From DASUWK01 sp036378435 (GTDB lineage Bacteria; Chloroflexota; Dormibacteria; Dormibacterales; Dormibacteraceae), in contig DASUWK010000019.1 in the NCBI GenBank assembly GCA_036378435.1, forward strand, positions 1 through 13,025: a DNA stretch of 13,025 bases. The letters run 5' to 3'. Positions 1 through 6,973 of the stretch are shown here, piece after piece (the stretch's first letter is position 1; the number at the start of each line of letters is the position of its first letter). Under the pieces are notes generated by a model. The model did not search any database. It saw only the letters and a program-made list of their open reading frames with translations, and was not told the origin of the DNA. The position numbers and the translations under genes are program-made.

Positions 1-80
1 CCGCGCATCGTCACGTCCTCGAGGTTGCCGATCGGGGTGGCGACTACGTAGAGAGTGCCCGCGTCGTCTCTCCCACCCAG
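1..80 (-). CDS. rsmI: 16S rRNA 2'-O-methyltransferase RsmI, N-terminal fragment
   Basis: Only the first codons lie in the window; the gene runs off the left edge. The minus strand reads GTLYVVATPIGNLEDVTMR, the hallmark N-terminus of RsmI (YraL family), which 2'-O-methylates C1402 of 16S rRNA using S-adenosylmethionine. The segment overlaps the last codons of the upstream dinG-like gene in another frame. No ATG, GTG or TTG lies in frame close upstream of the motif. The nearest near-cognate codon is CTG at 80-78, which would give MGGRDDAGTLYVV; a GGGAGAG stretch lies just downstream of it. The in-frame GTG and ATG inside the fragment lie after the conserved ATPIGN motif and cannot be the start. 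Family identity is well supported by the motif; the start codon is uncertain. Confidence 0.75.
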   Translation of the reverse strand, partial: MGGRDDAGTLYVVATPIGNLEDVTMR

Positions 81-2794
81 CCCGCGACCGCCTTCGCCAC
101 CCCTTGAGCTTCGCCGTGGTAGACGGTCGTGACCGGCAGCACCTCCAAGAACGCCTTGCCGTAGTCGCGGGTGGAGATGCGCGGGTCGAGGATGACCACG
201 GCGCCGCGGTCGGTCGCCCGCCTGATCAAGCGTCCGAAGCCCTGCTTGAGTCGCAGGGCGGCCAGCGGCAGCGCGTAGTCGCGGAAGGGATCGCGGACCT
301 GCTCGGAGCGGGCGGCGAAAACGGGCTCCGTGGGCACCGGGAACGGAAGCCGCGCCATCACGACGCAGGAGAGACGGTCGCCCGGGATGTCGATGCCCTC
401 CCAGAAGCTGGCCGTGCCCAGCAGGATCGCGCGCTCCGACTCGGTGAACATGGCCAGCACCTGCCGCCGCTGCCCGTCGATGCCCTGGGCGAGGATCAGC
501 ACGTCGTCGAGGTCGTGCCGCTGCTTCAGCGCGTAGTACGTCTCGCGGAGCTGGCGATTGCTCGTAAAGAGGGCCAGCGTCCGGCCGCCGATACCCCCGG
601 CGACGTCGGCGAGGACCCGAGCGAGCATCTCGTCGAAATCAGGGTCTTGCGGCTCGGGCAGGCCACTCGGCAGGCAGACCAGCGCCTGGTTGAGGTAGTC
701 GAACGGCGAGGGCAGGAGCATCGTCTCGATCTCATCGGGCAGGCCGACACGGCTCTTGAAGTAGTCGAAGCTGCCGGCGACGGCCAGCGATGCCGACGTG
801 AACACCACCGAAGACCGCTCGCCGAAGACGTGCTCGCGGAGCAGCCCGCCAACGTTGATCGGGGCCGCGCGCAGCACGACGGACGAGGTCCGCGCCAGCA
901 GGGTCAGCCAGTAGACCTGCTCGCTCGAGGGCTCCAGGAACGCCTCCCTGAGCAGAGTCTCGGCTTCAGCCAGCCGGCCGCGAATGATCTCCAGCTCGCG
1001 CAGGTCCTGGTCCGGATCGTCGCCGCCCAGCCATTCGCGGGCGGCGGCGACCGCCTGGCGCAGCTGCACGTCGAGCGCGGCCAGAGCCGTGGTCGCGTTC
1101 TGCGCCGGCGGCTGCAGCCCCGCCCAAGCGCTCGTCTCGCGGAGGCCCGGGACCAGCCGCACGGACTCGTCCCGACGCAGCGGGTCCATGACCTGACGGA
1201 GCCACTCGTCGACCGCGCCGAAGAGCTCGGCGCAGCGCTCATGTGCCCGGCGAGCCGCCGGCCGGGCGGCCTCCAGCGCCTTGTCGGCGCTGCCGAGGCG
1301 CGGCTGTTTGACGATGGCGGCGATCAAACCGTCGTGAGCGGGGTCGGCGGGCGCGAGGCGCTCGAGCAGCGCCAGCACCCCCGCGCCTTCCGCCTCGCGC
1401 CGCAGCCCCTGCGTCGCCGCGTCCTCGAGGTGATGCGCCTCGTCGACGACCAGGTGGTCGAACGGCGGCAGGATTCCACCTTCGGTGGCGGCGTCGGCCA
1501 CCAACAGCGCGTGGTTGACGATGACGAGGTCCGCGGCCTCCGCCTCCGCCCGGGCGCGGTGCACGAAGCAGTCCTCACTGGTGCAGTGCACGCCGACACA
1601 GTCGAGCGGATCGGAGGCGATGTGCGCCCAGAGGACCTCTTCCCCACCCTGCAGGCGCAGCTCGGAGCGGTCGCCGGTGTCCGTGCCGTGCAGCCAGACG
1701 AGGACCTTGAGCTTGAACCGCAGCTCGGCCGCGTCCGCGCACGGTGCCGCGAGGTAGCGCCGCCAGCGGCGCAGCGAGACGTAGTTGGGACGGCCCTTCA
1801 ACACGACCGCGTTGAAGCTCCAGGGCAGCCACTCGCGGATGGCCGGCACGTCCTTGTGCAGCAGCTGCTCCTGCAGCGTGTGCGTATAGGTCGAGACGAC
1901 CGCGCGCTCGCCCTTGGCCAGCGCTCGGGCCAGCAGCGGGATCAGGTAGGCGAGGCTCGTGCCGGTGCCGGTGCCCGCCTCGACCGCCAGCACGCCGCCG
2001 CGCTGGATGACCTGGGCGACGGCGGTCAGCATCTGGATCTGCGATTCGCGCAGCTCGTACTCCGGCAGCGCCTGCGCGATCGGCCCCTCCGTGTCGAGCA
2101 GCGCGGCGAGCGAGGCTGGGTCGAAAGCATCGGGCCCGCTGCGTCCGTTCGTGGCGGGCCGCGTGACCGCCGGCCTGGAGGCCTGTGCCTTGGACGGCGC
2201 GGAGACCGCCAGCGCGTCGGCGAAGAAAGCCGCATCGGCCCAGGGGTAGGGCGCGACCAGAGCCAGCATCGACTCCTTCAGCGACTCGGGCAGCAGCGCG
2301 GCCTCCTTGCGCAGCCGCAGCAGGAGCTGGCGCGTGGCATCGGCGTCGTCGAGGGCGCGGTGCGGGCGCGGCTGGTCCAGCCCGAGCTCGGTCGCGAGGG
2401 CGGGCAGCGAGTGGCTGCTCGACTGCGGCAGCAGGATCCGGGCCAGGTGCAGCGTGTCCAGGAGCTGGCGGCCCTCTTCCCACAGACCGGAGCCGCGCAG
2501 GAAGGCGACGTCAAGATCGGCGCCGTGCCCGACCAGCTGACGGCCGGCAGCGAACTCCATGAGCTCTTCGAGGGCTGAATCGGACGGCGTGGCGCCCCGC
2601 AGCTCGGCGGGATCGATACCCGTCAGCCGGAGCACGGTTTCCGGCACCGACCGGCCTGGATCGGCCAGCCGTTCGAGAGTTCCGAGCACCTCATCGACCC
2701 GAAACGCGACCGCTCCGACCTCGATGACCCGATCCCGCTCTGAGTCCAGCCCGGTGGTCTCGAGGTCGAGGGCGATGTATTCAGGACCGGGCAT
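44..2794 (-). CDS. dinG: DnaQ-type exonuclease fused to DinG/XPD-family helicase domain (degenerate ATPase site)
   Basis: A 916-residue fusion. Residues 1-165 form a DEDDh 3'-5' exonuclease: Exo I D10/E12 (ALDLETTGL), Exo II D95 (LVGHGADLDVAFL), Exo III H145/D150 (HRALDDA), all intact. Residues about 240-916 are a DinG/XPD superfamily 2 helicase: motif Ia STYTHTLQEQ (301-310), DEAH 451-454, motif III FTSASL (665-670), motif VI QGFGRLIRR (851-859). Two key sites are altered. Walker A reads GTGTGTS (274-280) with Thr279 in place of lysine, and the first Fe-S cysteine of the usual NYLC is Ser340 (NYVS), although C399, C404 and C409 remain. Firmicute DinG proteins share this layout; S. aureus DinG is known to be an exonuclease without helicase activity. 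I infer a nuclease whose helicase part is regulatory or dead. The ATG start places DLETTG at the usual distance from the N-terminus. It is divergent from the AAA ATPase and overlaps rsmI. Confidence 0.92.
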   Translation of the reverse strand: MPGPEYIALDLETTGLDSERDRVIEVGAVAFRVDEVLGTLERLADPGRSVPETVLRLTGIDPAELRGATPSDSALEELMEFAAGRQLVGHGADLDVAFLRGSGLWEEGRQLLDTLHLARILLPQSSSHSLPALATELGLDQPRPHRALDDADATRQLLLRLRKEAALLPESLKESMLALVAPYPWADAAFFADALAVSAPSKAQASRPAVTRPATNGRSGPDAFDPASLAALLDTEGPIAQALPEYELRESQIQMLTAVAQVIQRGGVLAVEAGTGTGTSLAYLIPLLARALAKGERAVVSTYTHTLQEQLLHKDVPAIREWLPWSFNAVVLKGRPNYVSLRRWRRYLAAPCADAAELRFKLKVLVWLHGTDTGDRSELRLQGGEEVLWAHIASDPLDCVGVHCTSEDCFVHRARAEAEAADLVIVNHALLVADAATEGGILPPFDHLVVDEAHHLEDAATQGLRREAEGAGVLALLERLAPADPAHDGLIAAIVKQPRLGSADKALEAARPAARRAHERCAELFGAVDEWLRQVMDPLRRDESVRLVPGLRETSAWAGLQPPAQNATTALAALDVQLRQAVAAAREWLGGDDPDQDLRELEIIRGRLAEAETLLREAFLEPSSEQVYWLTLLARTSSVVLRAAPINVGGLLREHVFGERSSVVFTSASLAVAGSFDYFKSRVGLPDEIETMLLPSPFDYLNQALVCLPSGLPEPQDPDFDEMLARVLADVAGGIGGRTLALFTSNRQLRETYYALKQRHDLDDVLILAQGIDGQRRQVLAMFTESERAILLGTASFWEGIDIPGDRLSCVVMARLPFPVPTEPVFAARSEQVRDPFRDYALPLAALRLKQGFGRLIRRATDRGAVVILDPRISTRDYGKAFLEVLPVTTVYHGEAQGVAKAVAGWVGETTRALST

Positions 2795-2852
2795 CGGGCC
2801 CGAAGTTTAGCTTTGGTAGAAAGGTTCCCAGTGCTTCTTCGTCAGTCAATTA
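2795..2852. promoter_or_regulatory. Divergent intergenic region between dinG-like gene and AAA ATPase
   Basis: This 58-bp spacer is clearly richer in A and T than the surrounding genes and must hold the start signals for two divergent genes. On the minus strand a TTGACT sequence (2849-2844) resembles a -35 box, but the hexamer 17 bp downstream, AACCTT, is a poor -10 match. On the plus strand I see no convincing -35/-10 pair and no Shine-Dalgarno sequence in front of either gene. Promoter function is inferred from the layout, not from a clear consensus. Confidence 0.35.
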
Positions 2853-4178
2853 GTGACAACCACCATGCCTCCAGTTAAAGGTGCCGCTCCGCAGTCCCTC
2901 GATGACCTGCGGCTGCGCCGCGACCTCGTGGCCAGCCTGGTGCTCCGCACCCTCGCCTTCGCAGACCAGCTGAGCGGCGCGGCCCTGGAGGCGCGCCTCG
3001 GGCTGCCCTTCGAGACCATGCAGCCCCTGATCGAGGAGTTCCAGCGCAACCAGCTGATGGACACCAGCGGTTACTCGAGCGAGCCTGGTCTCGAGGGCCG
3101 GCCCATCCCGGTGCGGATGAACTACACGGTCTCGAGCGCCGGCCGGCAGCGGGCCTCCGAGCTGGCCGCCGTCGGGACGCGCTACCTGGGACCGTGCCCC
3201 GTGCCCTTCGAGGACTACATGGCCCTGGTCACCTCGCAGGTCTCGGACAAGAACCCGGTCACGCTCGACGCGCTCAAGCGCGCGCTCGGCAACCTCGAGC
3301 TCGAGCCCAACGTGGTCGAGCAGATCGGCGGCGCCATGGTGTCGCGCGCCTCGCTGTTCATCTTCGGCGCTCCCGGCAACGGCAAGTCCACCATCACCGA
3401 GCGGATGGCACTCCTGATGGGCGCCCCCATCGAGGTTCCGTTCGCAGTCGCCGTGGGCGACGAGATCATCCGGTTGGTCGACCCCGTCTATCACCGCGTC
3501 GCCGAGGGCCATCAGCCGGCTGACCGCCGCCTCCTCCGCGTGGAGAGGCCGGTGGTCGTGGCGGGCGGCGAGCTCAAGCTGCCCCAGCTCGACCTCACCT
3601 ACGACGCCACCAACCGGTACTACGAAGCGCCTCTGCAGTGGAAGGCGAACGGCGGCGTGCTGGTGATCGACGACTTCGGCCGCCAGGAGGTCGCGCCGAT
3701 GCGCCTCTTGAACCGGTTCATCGTGCCGATGGAGAAGAAGATCGACTACCTCGACCTGGCGGCTTCGGGCCGCAAGATCGAGCTGCCGTTCCTCTGCCAG
3801 ATCGTGTTCTCGACCAACCTCTCGCCCAGCGAGCTGGTCGACGAGGCCTTCCTACGCCGGATGGCCTACAAGATCGGCATCGGCAATCCGTCGCCCGAGG
3901 CCTACGGCCGGATCCTGCGCTACGAGTGCGATCGCAATGGCGTGCCGTACGACGAGCGCGCGGTCGGGTACCTGCTGACCCTCTACTCGAACAAGCCCCT
4001 GCGCGGGTCGCACCCGAAGCAGCTGGTCGCGCGCCTGGTCGACCTGGCCGCCTTCCGCGGGGAAGCGCCCCGGCTGACGCCGAGCTCCATCAAAGAGGCG
4101 TTCGACGCCTGCTTCAACCCGGCCCTCGGTGGCCTGGACGAGGAAGACTGGGCTAAGCCGGCGACGCTGTCGGGGTAG
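2853..4178 (+). CDS. AAA family ATPase with N-terminal winged-helix domain, function unknown
   Basis: A 441-residue protein. Residues about 20-110 look like a winged helix-turn-helix, ending in YTVSSAGRQRASEL, the usual wing of such domains. Residues about 125-345 form an AAA+ module: Walker A GAPGNGKST (172-180), Walker B VLVIDDFG (269-276), a sensor-1-like STN (320-322) and a candidate arginine finger in DEAFLRRMAYKI (330-341). A helical lid follows. All catalytic residues look intact. From memory this matches a widespread bacterial family of predicted ATPases sharing the IDDFGRQ, LLNRFIVP and DEAFLRR signatures, some encoded near Flp/Tad pilus genes; no pilus genes are present here. The start is either GTG 2853 or ATG 2865; neither has a Shine-Dalgarno sequence, so the ATG giving MPPVKG is equally plausible. 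It is monocistronic, divergent from the dinG-like gene and convergent with plsC. No substrate can be named. Confidence 0.85.
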   Translation: MTTTMPPVKGAAPQSLDDLRLRRDLVASLVLRTLAFADQLSGAALEARLGLPFETMQPLIEEFQRNQLMDTSGYSSEPGLEGRPIPVRMNYTVSSAGRQRASELAAVGTRYLGPCPVPFEDYMALVTSQVSDKNPVTLDALKRALGNLELEPNVVEQIGGAMVSRASLFIFGAPGNGKSTITERMALLMGAPIEVPFAVAVGDEIIRLVDPVYHRVAEGHQPADRRLLRVERPVVVAGGELKLPQLDLTYDATNRYYEAPLQWKANGGVLVIDDFGRQEVAPMRLLNRFIVPMEKKIDYLDLAASGRKIELPFLCQIVFSTNLSPSELVDEAFLRRMAYKIGIGNPSPEAYGRILRYECDRNGVPYDERAVGYLLTLYSNKPLRGSHPKQLVARLVDLAAFRGEAPRLTPSSIKEAFDACFNPALGGLDEEDWAKPATLSG

Positions 4179-4187
4179 CCAGGATCA

Positions 4188-4202
4188 CGGCGGCATCCGC
4201 CG
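4188..4202. terminator. GC hairpin between convergent genes
   Basis: The 30-bp gap between the AAA ATPase stop and the plsC stop contains CGGCGG-CAT-CCGCCG, a perfect 6-bp stem with a 3-base loop. It works on either strand. No T-tract follows on either side, so it is not a canonical intrinsic terminator, but its place between two convergent genes fits a bidirectional termination or transcript-end-protecting structure. In such GC-rich DNA a stem like this can arise by chance. Confidence 0.35.
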
Positions 4203-4208
4203 CGCGCG

Positions 4209-4883
4209 TCACTGCCAGACGCCGTCGAGGCGCTGGCGCCAGGACTCCAGGTCCGCGTACTCCCCGCGTACCTCCGCCGGGAGCAGCTCGGCGATGCGCA
4301 CCATGATTGCGTCGGAGGCTTCTTGGTTCGTCACGCGCCGGCCGTCGGGCCGGTGTTTCGCGAGATGAAACGGGGCGCCGAAATGCAGCTCCACCGGACC
4401 GCGGCGCGGCAGCGTGGTGCCGGCCGGGAAGATGGCACGCGTCCCGATCAGCGCCACAGACTGGACGGCCACCCCTGACTGCAGGGCCAGGAAGCCCGCC
4501 CCCGGCTCTGCGCGCTTGAGCCCACCCTCGCGGACCCGCGTCCCCTCCGGATACATGATCAGCGACTCACCGCCGCGCAGGATCGCCAGCGCGCGGCGTA
4601 TCGCCGTGCGATCCGCGGTGTGCCGCACGACCGGGAAGGCGTGATAGGCGCGAAAGATCACTCCCCGGATGTCGCGGAACCATTCCGCCTTGGCCATGCT
4701 CCAGCTGTCCGAGCGCGGCAGGAAGCCGGGCACCATCGGCGGGTCGACATTCGAGGAGTGGTTGGCGCAGACCATCAAGCCGCCGCGTCGAGGCACCAGC
4801 TCGCGGCCTTCCATGTGAAAGAGCCGGCCGAGGTAGACGTAGACGATCGCTCGCAGGAGCCAGCGCATGAAGGCGTAGATCAC
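4209..4883 (-). CDS. plsC: 1-acyl-sn-glycerol-3-phosphate acyltransferase (PlsC family)
   Basis: A 224-residue acyltransferase of the LPLAT family, predicted to acylate lysophosphatidic acid to phosphatidic acid at the cytoplasmic membrane in phospholipid synthesis. Visible blocks: NHSSNVDP (41-48), which is the HX4D catalytic motif with H42 and D47; FPVVR (83-87); and YPEGTR (111-116), the glycerophosphate-binding motif. An N-terminal hydrophobic stretch around residues 5-20 can anchor it to the membrane. The GTG start overlaps the cmk stop in a GTGA, indicating translational coupling; an in-frame ATG five codons later is an alternative. A cmk-plsC pairing is common in other bacteria such as clostridia and relatives. 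Acyl-chain and acceptor preference cannot be read from the sequence, so a related acyltransferase remains possible. Confidence 0.88.
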   Translation of the reverse strand: MIYAFMRWLLRAIVYVYLGRLFHMEGRELVPRRGGLMVCANHSSNVDPPMVPGFLPRSDSWSMAKAEWFRDIRGVIFRAYHAFPVVRHTADRTAIRRALAILRGGESLIMYPEGTRVREGGLKRAEPGAGFLALQSGVAVQSVALIGTRAIFPAGTTLPRRGPVELHFGAPFHLAKHRPDGRRVTNQEASDAIMVRIAELLPAEVRGEYADLESWRQRLDGVWQ

Positions 4884-5524
4884 GACGCTGCGCCGATCCG
4901 CCGCAGGAGCAGATCGACGACCTCGTCGAGGCCGAGGCCGTCGGTGTTGATGACGTCCGCGTCGGCCGCTGGACGCAGCGGCGCCACCTTGCGCTCGGAG
5001 TCGAGGCGATCGCGGGCCGCCACCTCGGCCAGGAGCGCGGCCTCGTCCGCCGCCTCCCCTCGCCGCCCGTACTGGGCCGCACGCCGCCGCATCCGCTCGT
5101 CCAGGCTGGCGGTGAGGAAGAACTTGAAGTCAGCCCCGGGGAAGATCACGGTGCCGATGTCCCGTCCCGCCATCACGACGCCATGCTCGCCCAGCCCGCG
5201 CTGCTGTGGAACCAGGGCCTCGCGGACGCCGGGCACCGCGGCCACGGCGGACACGGCGCGGCCGACGTCGCCGTCGTAGAGCCGGCCGGTCAGCTCCTGG
5301 CCATCCGCCCGTACATCCTCCCCGTGAACCTCCACCGCGGTGGACTCGGCCAGCGAGGTCAGCGCCGCCTCGTCGTCGACGGCGATGCCCCGGTCGAGGG
5401 CCAGCCTGGTCAGGGCGCGGTAGAAGAGGCCGCTGTCGACGAACGGTAGGCCCAGAGCCTCGGCCACGCGGCGGCCGATCGCGGACTTGCCGCTCGCGAC
5501 CACGCCGTCGATGGCCACGATCAC
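4880..5524 (-). CDS. cmk: (d)CMP kinase
   Basis: A 214-residue cytidylate kinase that phosphorylates CMP and dCMP with ATP, recycling nucleotides for RNA, DNA and lipid precursors. Seen: the P-loop DGVVASGKS (6-13, K12), DSGLFYRALT in place of the usual DTGAMYRA, the GRDIGTVIFP block (120-129), FFLTAS (135-140), and the lid/C-terminal RDRLDSERKVAPL (171-183). The open frame extends far upstream of the conserved N-terminus, but the protein family begins at the IVAIDG strand. GTG at 5524 therefore fits best and makes a GTGA overlap with the preceding small ORF. GTG at 5518, with a GGAG five bases upstream, is an alternative. Downstream it overlaps plsC by four bases. Length is slightly short but normal for the family. 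Confidence 0.92.
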   Translation of the reverse strand: MIVAIDGVVASGKSAIGRRVAEALGLPFVDSGLFYRALTRLALDRGIAVDDEAALTSLAESTAVEVHGEDVRADGQELTGRLYDGDVGRAVSAVAAVPGVREALVPQQRGLGEHGVVMAGRDIGTVIFPGADFKFFLTASLDERMRRRAAQYGRRGEAADEAALLAEVAARDRLDSERKVAPLRPAADADVINTDGLGLDEVVDLLLRRIGAAS

Positions 5525-5703
5525 TCCGGCGGGGCCCCGCTGGCGATTCGGCGTCCAGGCGCTCCAGGTGCCAGGCGCGGCCGAGCACGCGACTGAGCGC
5601 ACTCGTGTGCGTGAAGGAGCGCGCGGAGGACGCAACACCGCAGATGGACCGTCTGGGCGACGAAGGGCAGCGCCGCCTCCGCCGGAGGGATCGTGCTGAT
5701 CAC
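5521..5703 (-). pseudogene. Small ORF, possible remnant of AroH-type chorismate mutase
   Basis: A 60-codon ORF fills the space between rluB and cmk and is joined to both by GTGA overlaps. Its first part (PPAEAALPFVAQ ... LRCCVLRALLHAHE) resembles the C-terminal half of AroH-type chorismate mutases, which run like PAEAAR..VPLL.A.E...PRCIRVLLH. After about residue 36 the third-position GC drops, and the better coding signal moves to the +1 frame, which reads SRVLGRAWHLERLDAES, similar to the family's HVYLRGA..LRPDL end. The N-terminal half of the family is absent. I infer a 5'-truncated and possibly frameshifted remnant, kept perhaps as a translational link between its neighbours. aroH and tyrA genes do occur next to cmk in other bacteria. 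It could also be an unrelated small protein or a chance ORF. Confidence 0.35.
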
Positions 5704-6416
5704 AGGCCAACCGCCTGGCGCAACGCTCTGACCTCGGGCTCACGGAGCCGGTGCAGGTCGCCGGCCCGCAAGCGCCCGAGCTTGATCGGGCCGAACGACG
5801 TACGCGCCAGCTCGCGCGCGGGGTGCCCGACGGCCTCCAGCATCCGTCGCACCTCGCGGTTGCGGCCCTCGGTGAGGACAAGACGCACTACGGCGCCGCC
5901 GGCCGCCCGGTCGACTACCTCGGCCTCCGCGGGGGCGGTCACGCCGTCCTCAAGCGGCACGCCGTCGCGCAGCCGGCGCAGGTCGCGCTCGTCCGGCATG
6001 CCGCGGACGACGGCCAGGTACTCCTTCGGCACCCCGTAGCGCGGGTGCGTCAGCCGGTGCGCCAGCTCGCCGTCGTCGGTCAGCAGCAGTAGCCCCGACG
6101 AGTCGTAGTCGAGGCGGCCCACGGCCATCAGCCGCCGCTGCTCGCCGTGCGCGCGCAGGAGGTCGGCGACGGTCGGCCGGCCTTCCGGGTCGGACTCGGT
6201 GACCATCACTCCCACGGGCTTGTGGAGCGCCAGGTGCCGGTGGCCCAGCAGCGGCCGGACCGCACGGCCGTCCACGGTCACGCTGGCGGACTCGGGATCG
6301 ATCAGCGTGCCGGTCGGCGGTGGCCGCCGACCGTCGACGAGGACGGCGCCCGCCGCGATCAGCCGATCCGCCTCGCGCCGGGAGGCCACCCCCGAGCGCA
6401 CCAGGTAGCGGTTCAG
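5700..6416 (-). CDS. rluB: 23S rRNA pseudouridine synthase, RluB/RsuA family
   Basis: An RsuA/RluB-type pseudouridine synthase, which isomerises a specific uridine in rRNA (RluB: 23S U2605 region, E. coli numbering). An N-terminal S4 RNA-binding domain (NRYLVRSGVASRREADRLI) is followed by the catalytic domain with LHKPVGVMVT, the motif GRLDYDSSGLLLLTDDG containing the catalytic Asp of GRLD, and the C-terminal TEGRNREVRRM block. The start is unusual. The first standard codon, GTG 6401, would cut into the S4 domain, leaving MRSGVAS. The CTG at 6416 overlaps the scpB stop as CTGA and restores LNRYLVRSGV. Even further up, an ATC codon sits where the family's Met of MERLNRYL belongs. It is coupled downstream to the small ORF by GTGA. 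scpA-scpB-rluB is a widely conserved order. Confidence 0.9.
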   Translation of the reverse strand: MNRYLVRSGVASRREADRLIAAGAVLVDGRRPPPTGTLIDPESASVTVDGRAVRPLLGHRHLALHKPVGVMVTESDPEGRPTVADLLRAHGEQRRLMAVGRLDYDSSGLLLLTDDGELAHRLTHPRYGVPKEYLAVVRGMPDERDLRRLRDGVPLEDGVTAPAEAEVVDRAAGGAVVRLVLTEGRNREVRRMLEAVGHPARELARTSFGPIKLGRLRAGDLHRLREPEVRALRQAVGL

Positions 6417-6973
6417 CCGCTCGATTCCGGCAACTCCGCTGGGGCTGCGCCGGCCTGGAAAACGCTCCGCAGCGCCTCCGGCACCGGCAGGTCCTCGAGG
6501 CTGCGCAGGCCCAGGACCTGCAGGAAGCGCATCGTCGTGCCATAGAGCTTCGCCTGCCCGGGACCGGGAGCGCGGCCGACCTCGGTCACGAGGTCGCGGA
6601 GCTCGAGGTTCGCCAGCACGGTCTCGCAGCCGACGCCGCGCAGCTCTTCCACGCGCCCACGGGTGACCGGCTGCTGGTACGCCACGATCGCGAGGGTCTC
6701 ATAGGCGGCGGGGCTGAGCCGGCCCGTGACGTCCGGCCGGAGGGCTCGACGCACGTACTGCGACTGCTCCGGTCGAGTCACGATCTGGACGTCGTCGCCC
6801 ATCCGCTGGACCATCACGCCGCGATCCTTGAGCGACTCGTCGAGGGCGGAGAGGGCCTGGCTGAGCAGCGCCTTGTCCGCTCCGGTGGCCGACTGGAGCT
6901 CGCGCAGCCGCAGCGGCCGGTGGGAGGCGAAAAGGATCGCCTCCAGCGCGACCGCGATCTCCGCCGCGGTCAC
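6413..6973 (-). CDS. scpB: Segregation and condensation protein B
   Basis: A 186-residue ScpB, a kleisin-associated subunit of the SMC-ScpAB condensin that organises and segregates the chromosome. It consists of two winged-helix domains: the N-terminal one starts AEIAVALEAILFASHRPL, and the second includes LSPAAYETLAIVAYQQPVTR and the following RGVGCETVLANLELRDLV recognition region, then a YGTTMRFLQVLGL end typical of the family. The GTG start overlaps the scpA stop (GTGA) and has GAGG four bases upstream. The stop overlaps the proposed CTG start of rluB. Its C-terminal tail (AGAAPAELPESSG) is a short low-complexity extension. The identity is secure from the sequence and from the scpA partner upstream. 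Confidence 0.95.
   Translation of the reverse strand: MTAAEIAVALEAILFASHRPLRLRELQSATGADKALLSQALSALDESLKDRGVMVQRMGDDVQIVTRPEQSQYVRRALRPDVTGRLSPAAYETLAIVAYQQPVTRGRVEELRGVGCETVLANLELRDLVTEVGRAPGPGQAKLYGTTMRFLQVLGLRSLEDLPVPEALRSVFQAGAAPAELPESSG

Noticed and set aside
1575..2483. A 302-codon minus-strand frame inside the dinG-like gene
   Set aside because: Ala/Arg/Gly/Pro-rich translation without motifs, in a different frame of a well-supported gene.
104..2578. An 824-codon open frame on the plus strand, antisense to the dinG-like gene
   Set aside because: Its translation is low-complexity Arg/Gln/Gly/Ala-rich sequence with no domain motif, a typical shadow of a high-GC gene, while the minus strand encodes clear exonuclease and helicase motifs.
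5525..5881. N-terminal extension of cmk upstream of 5524
   Set aside because: The extension overlaps rluB, is rich in Arg/Ser/Pro, and Cmk proteins normally begin just before the IAIDG strand.
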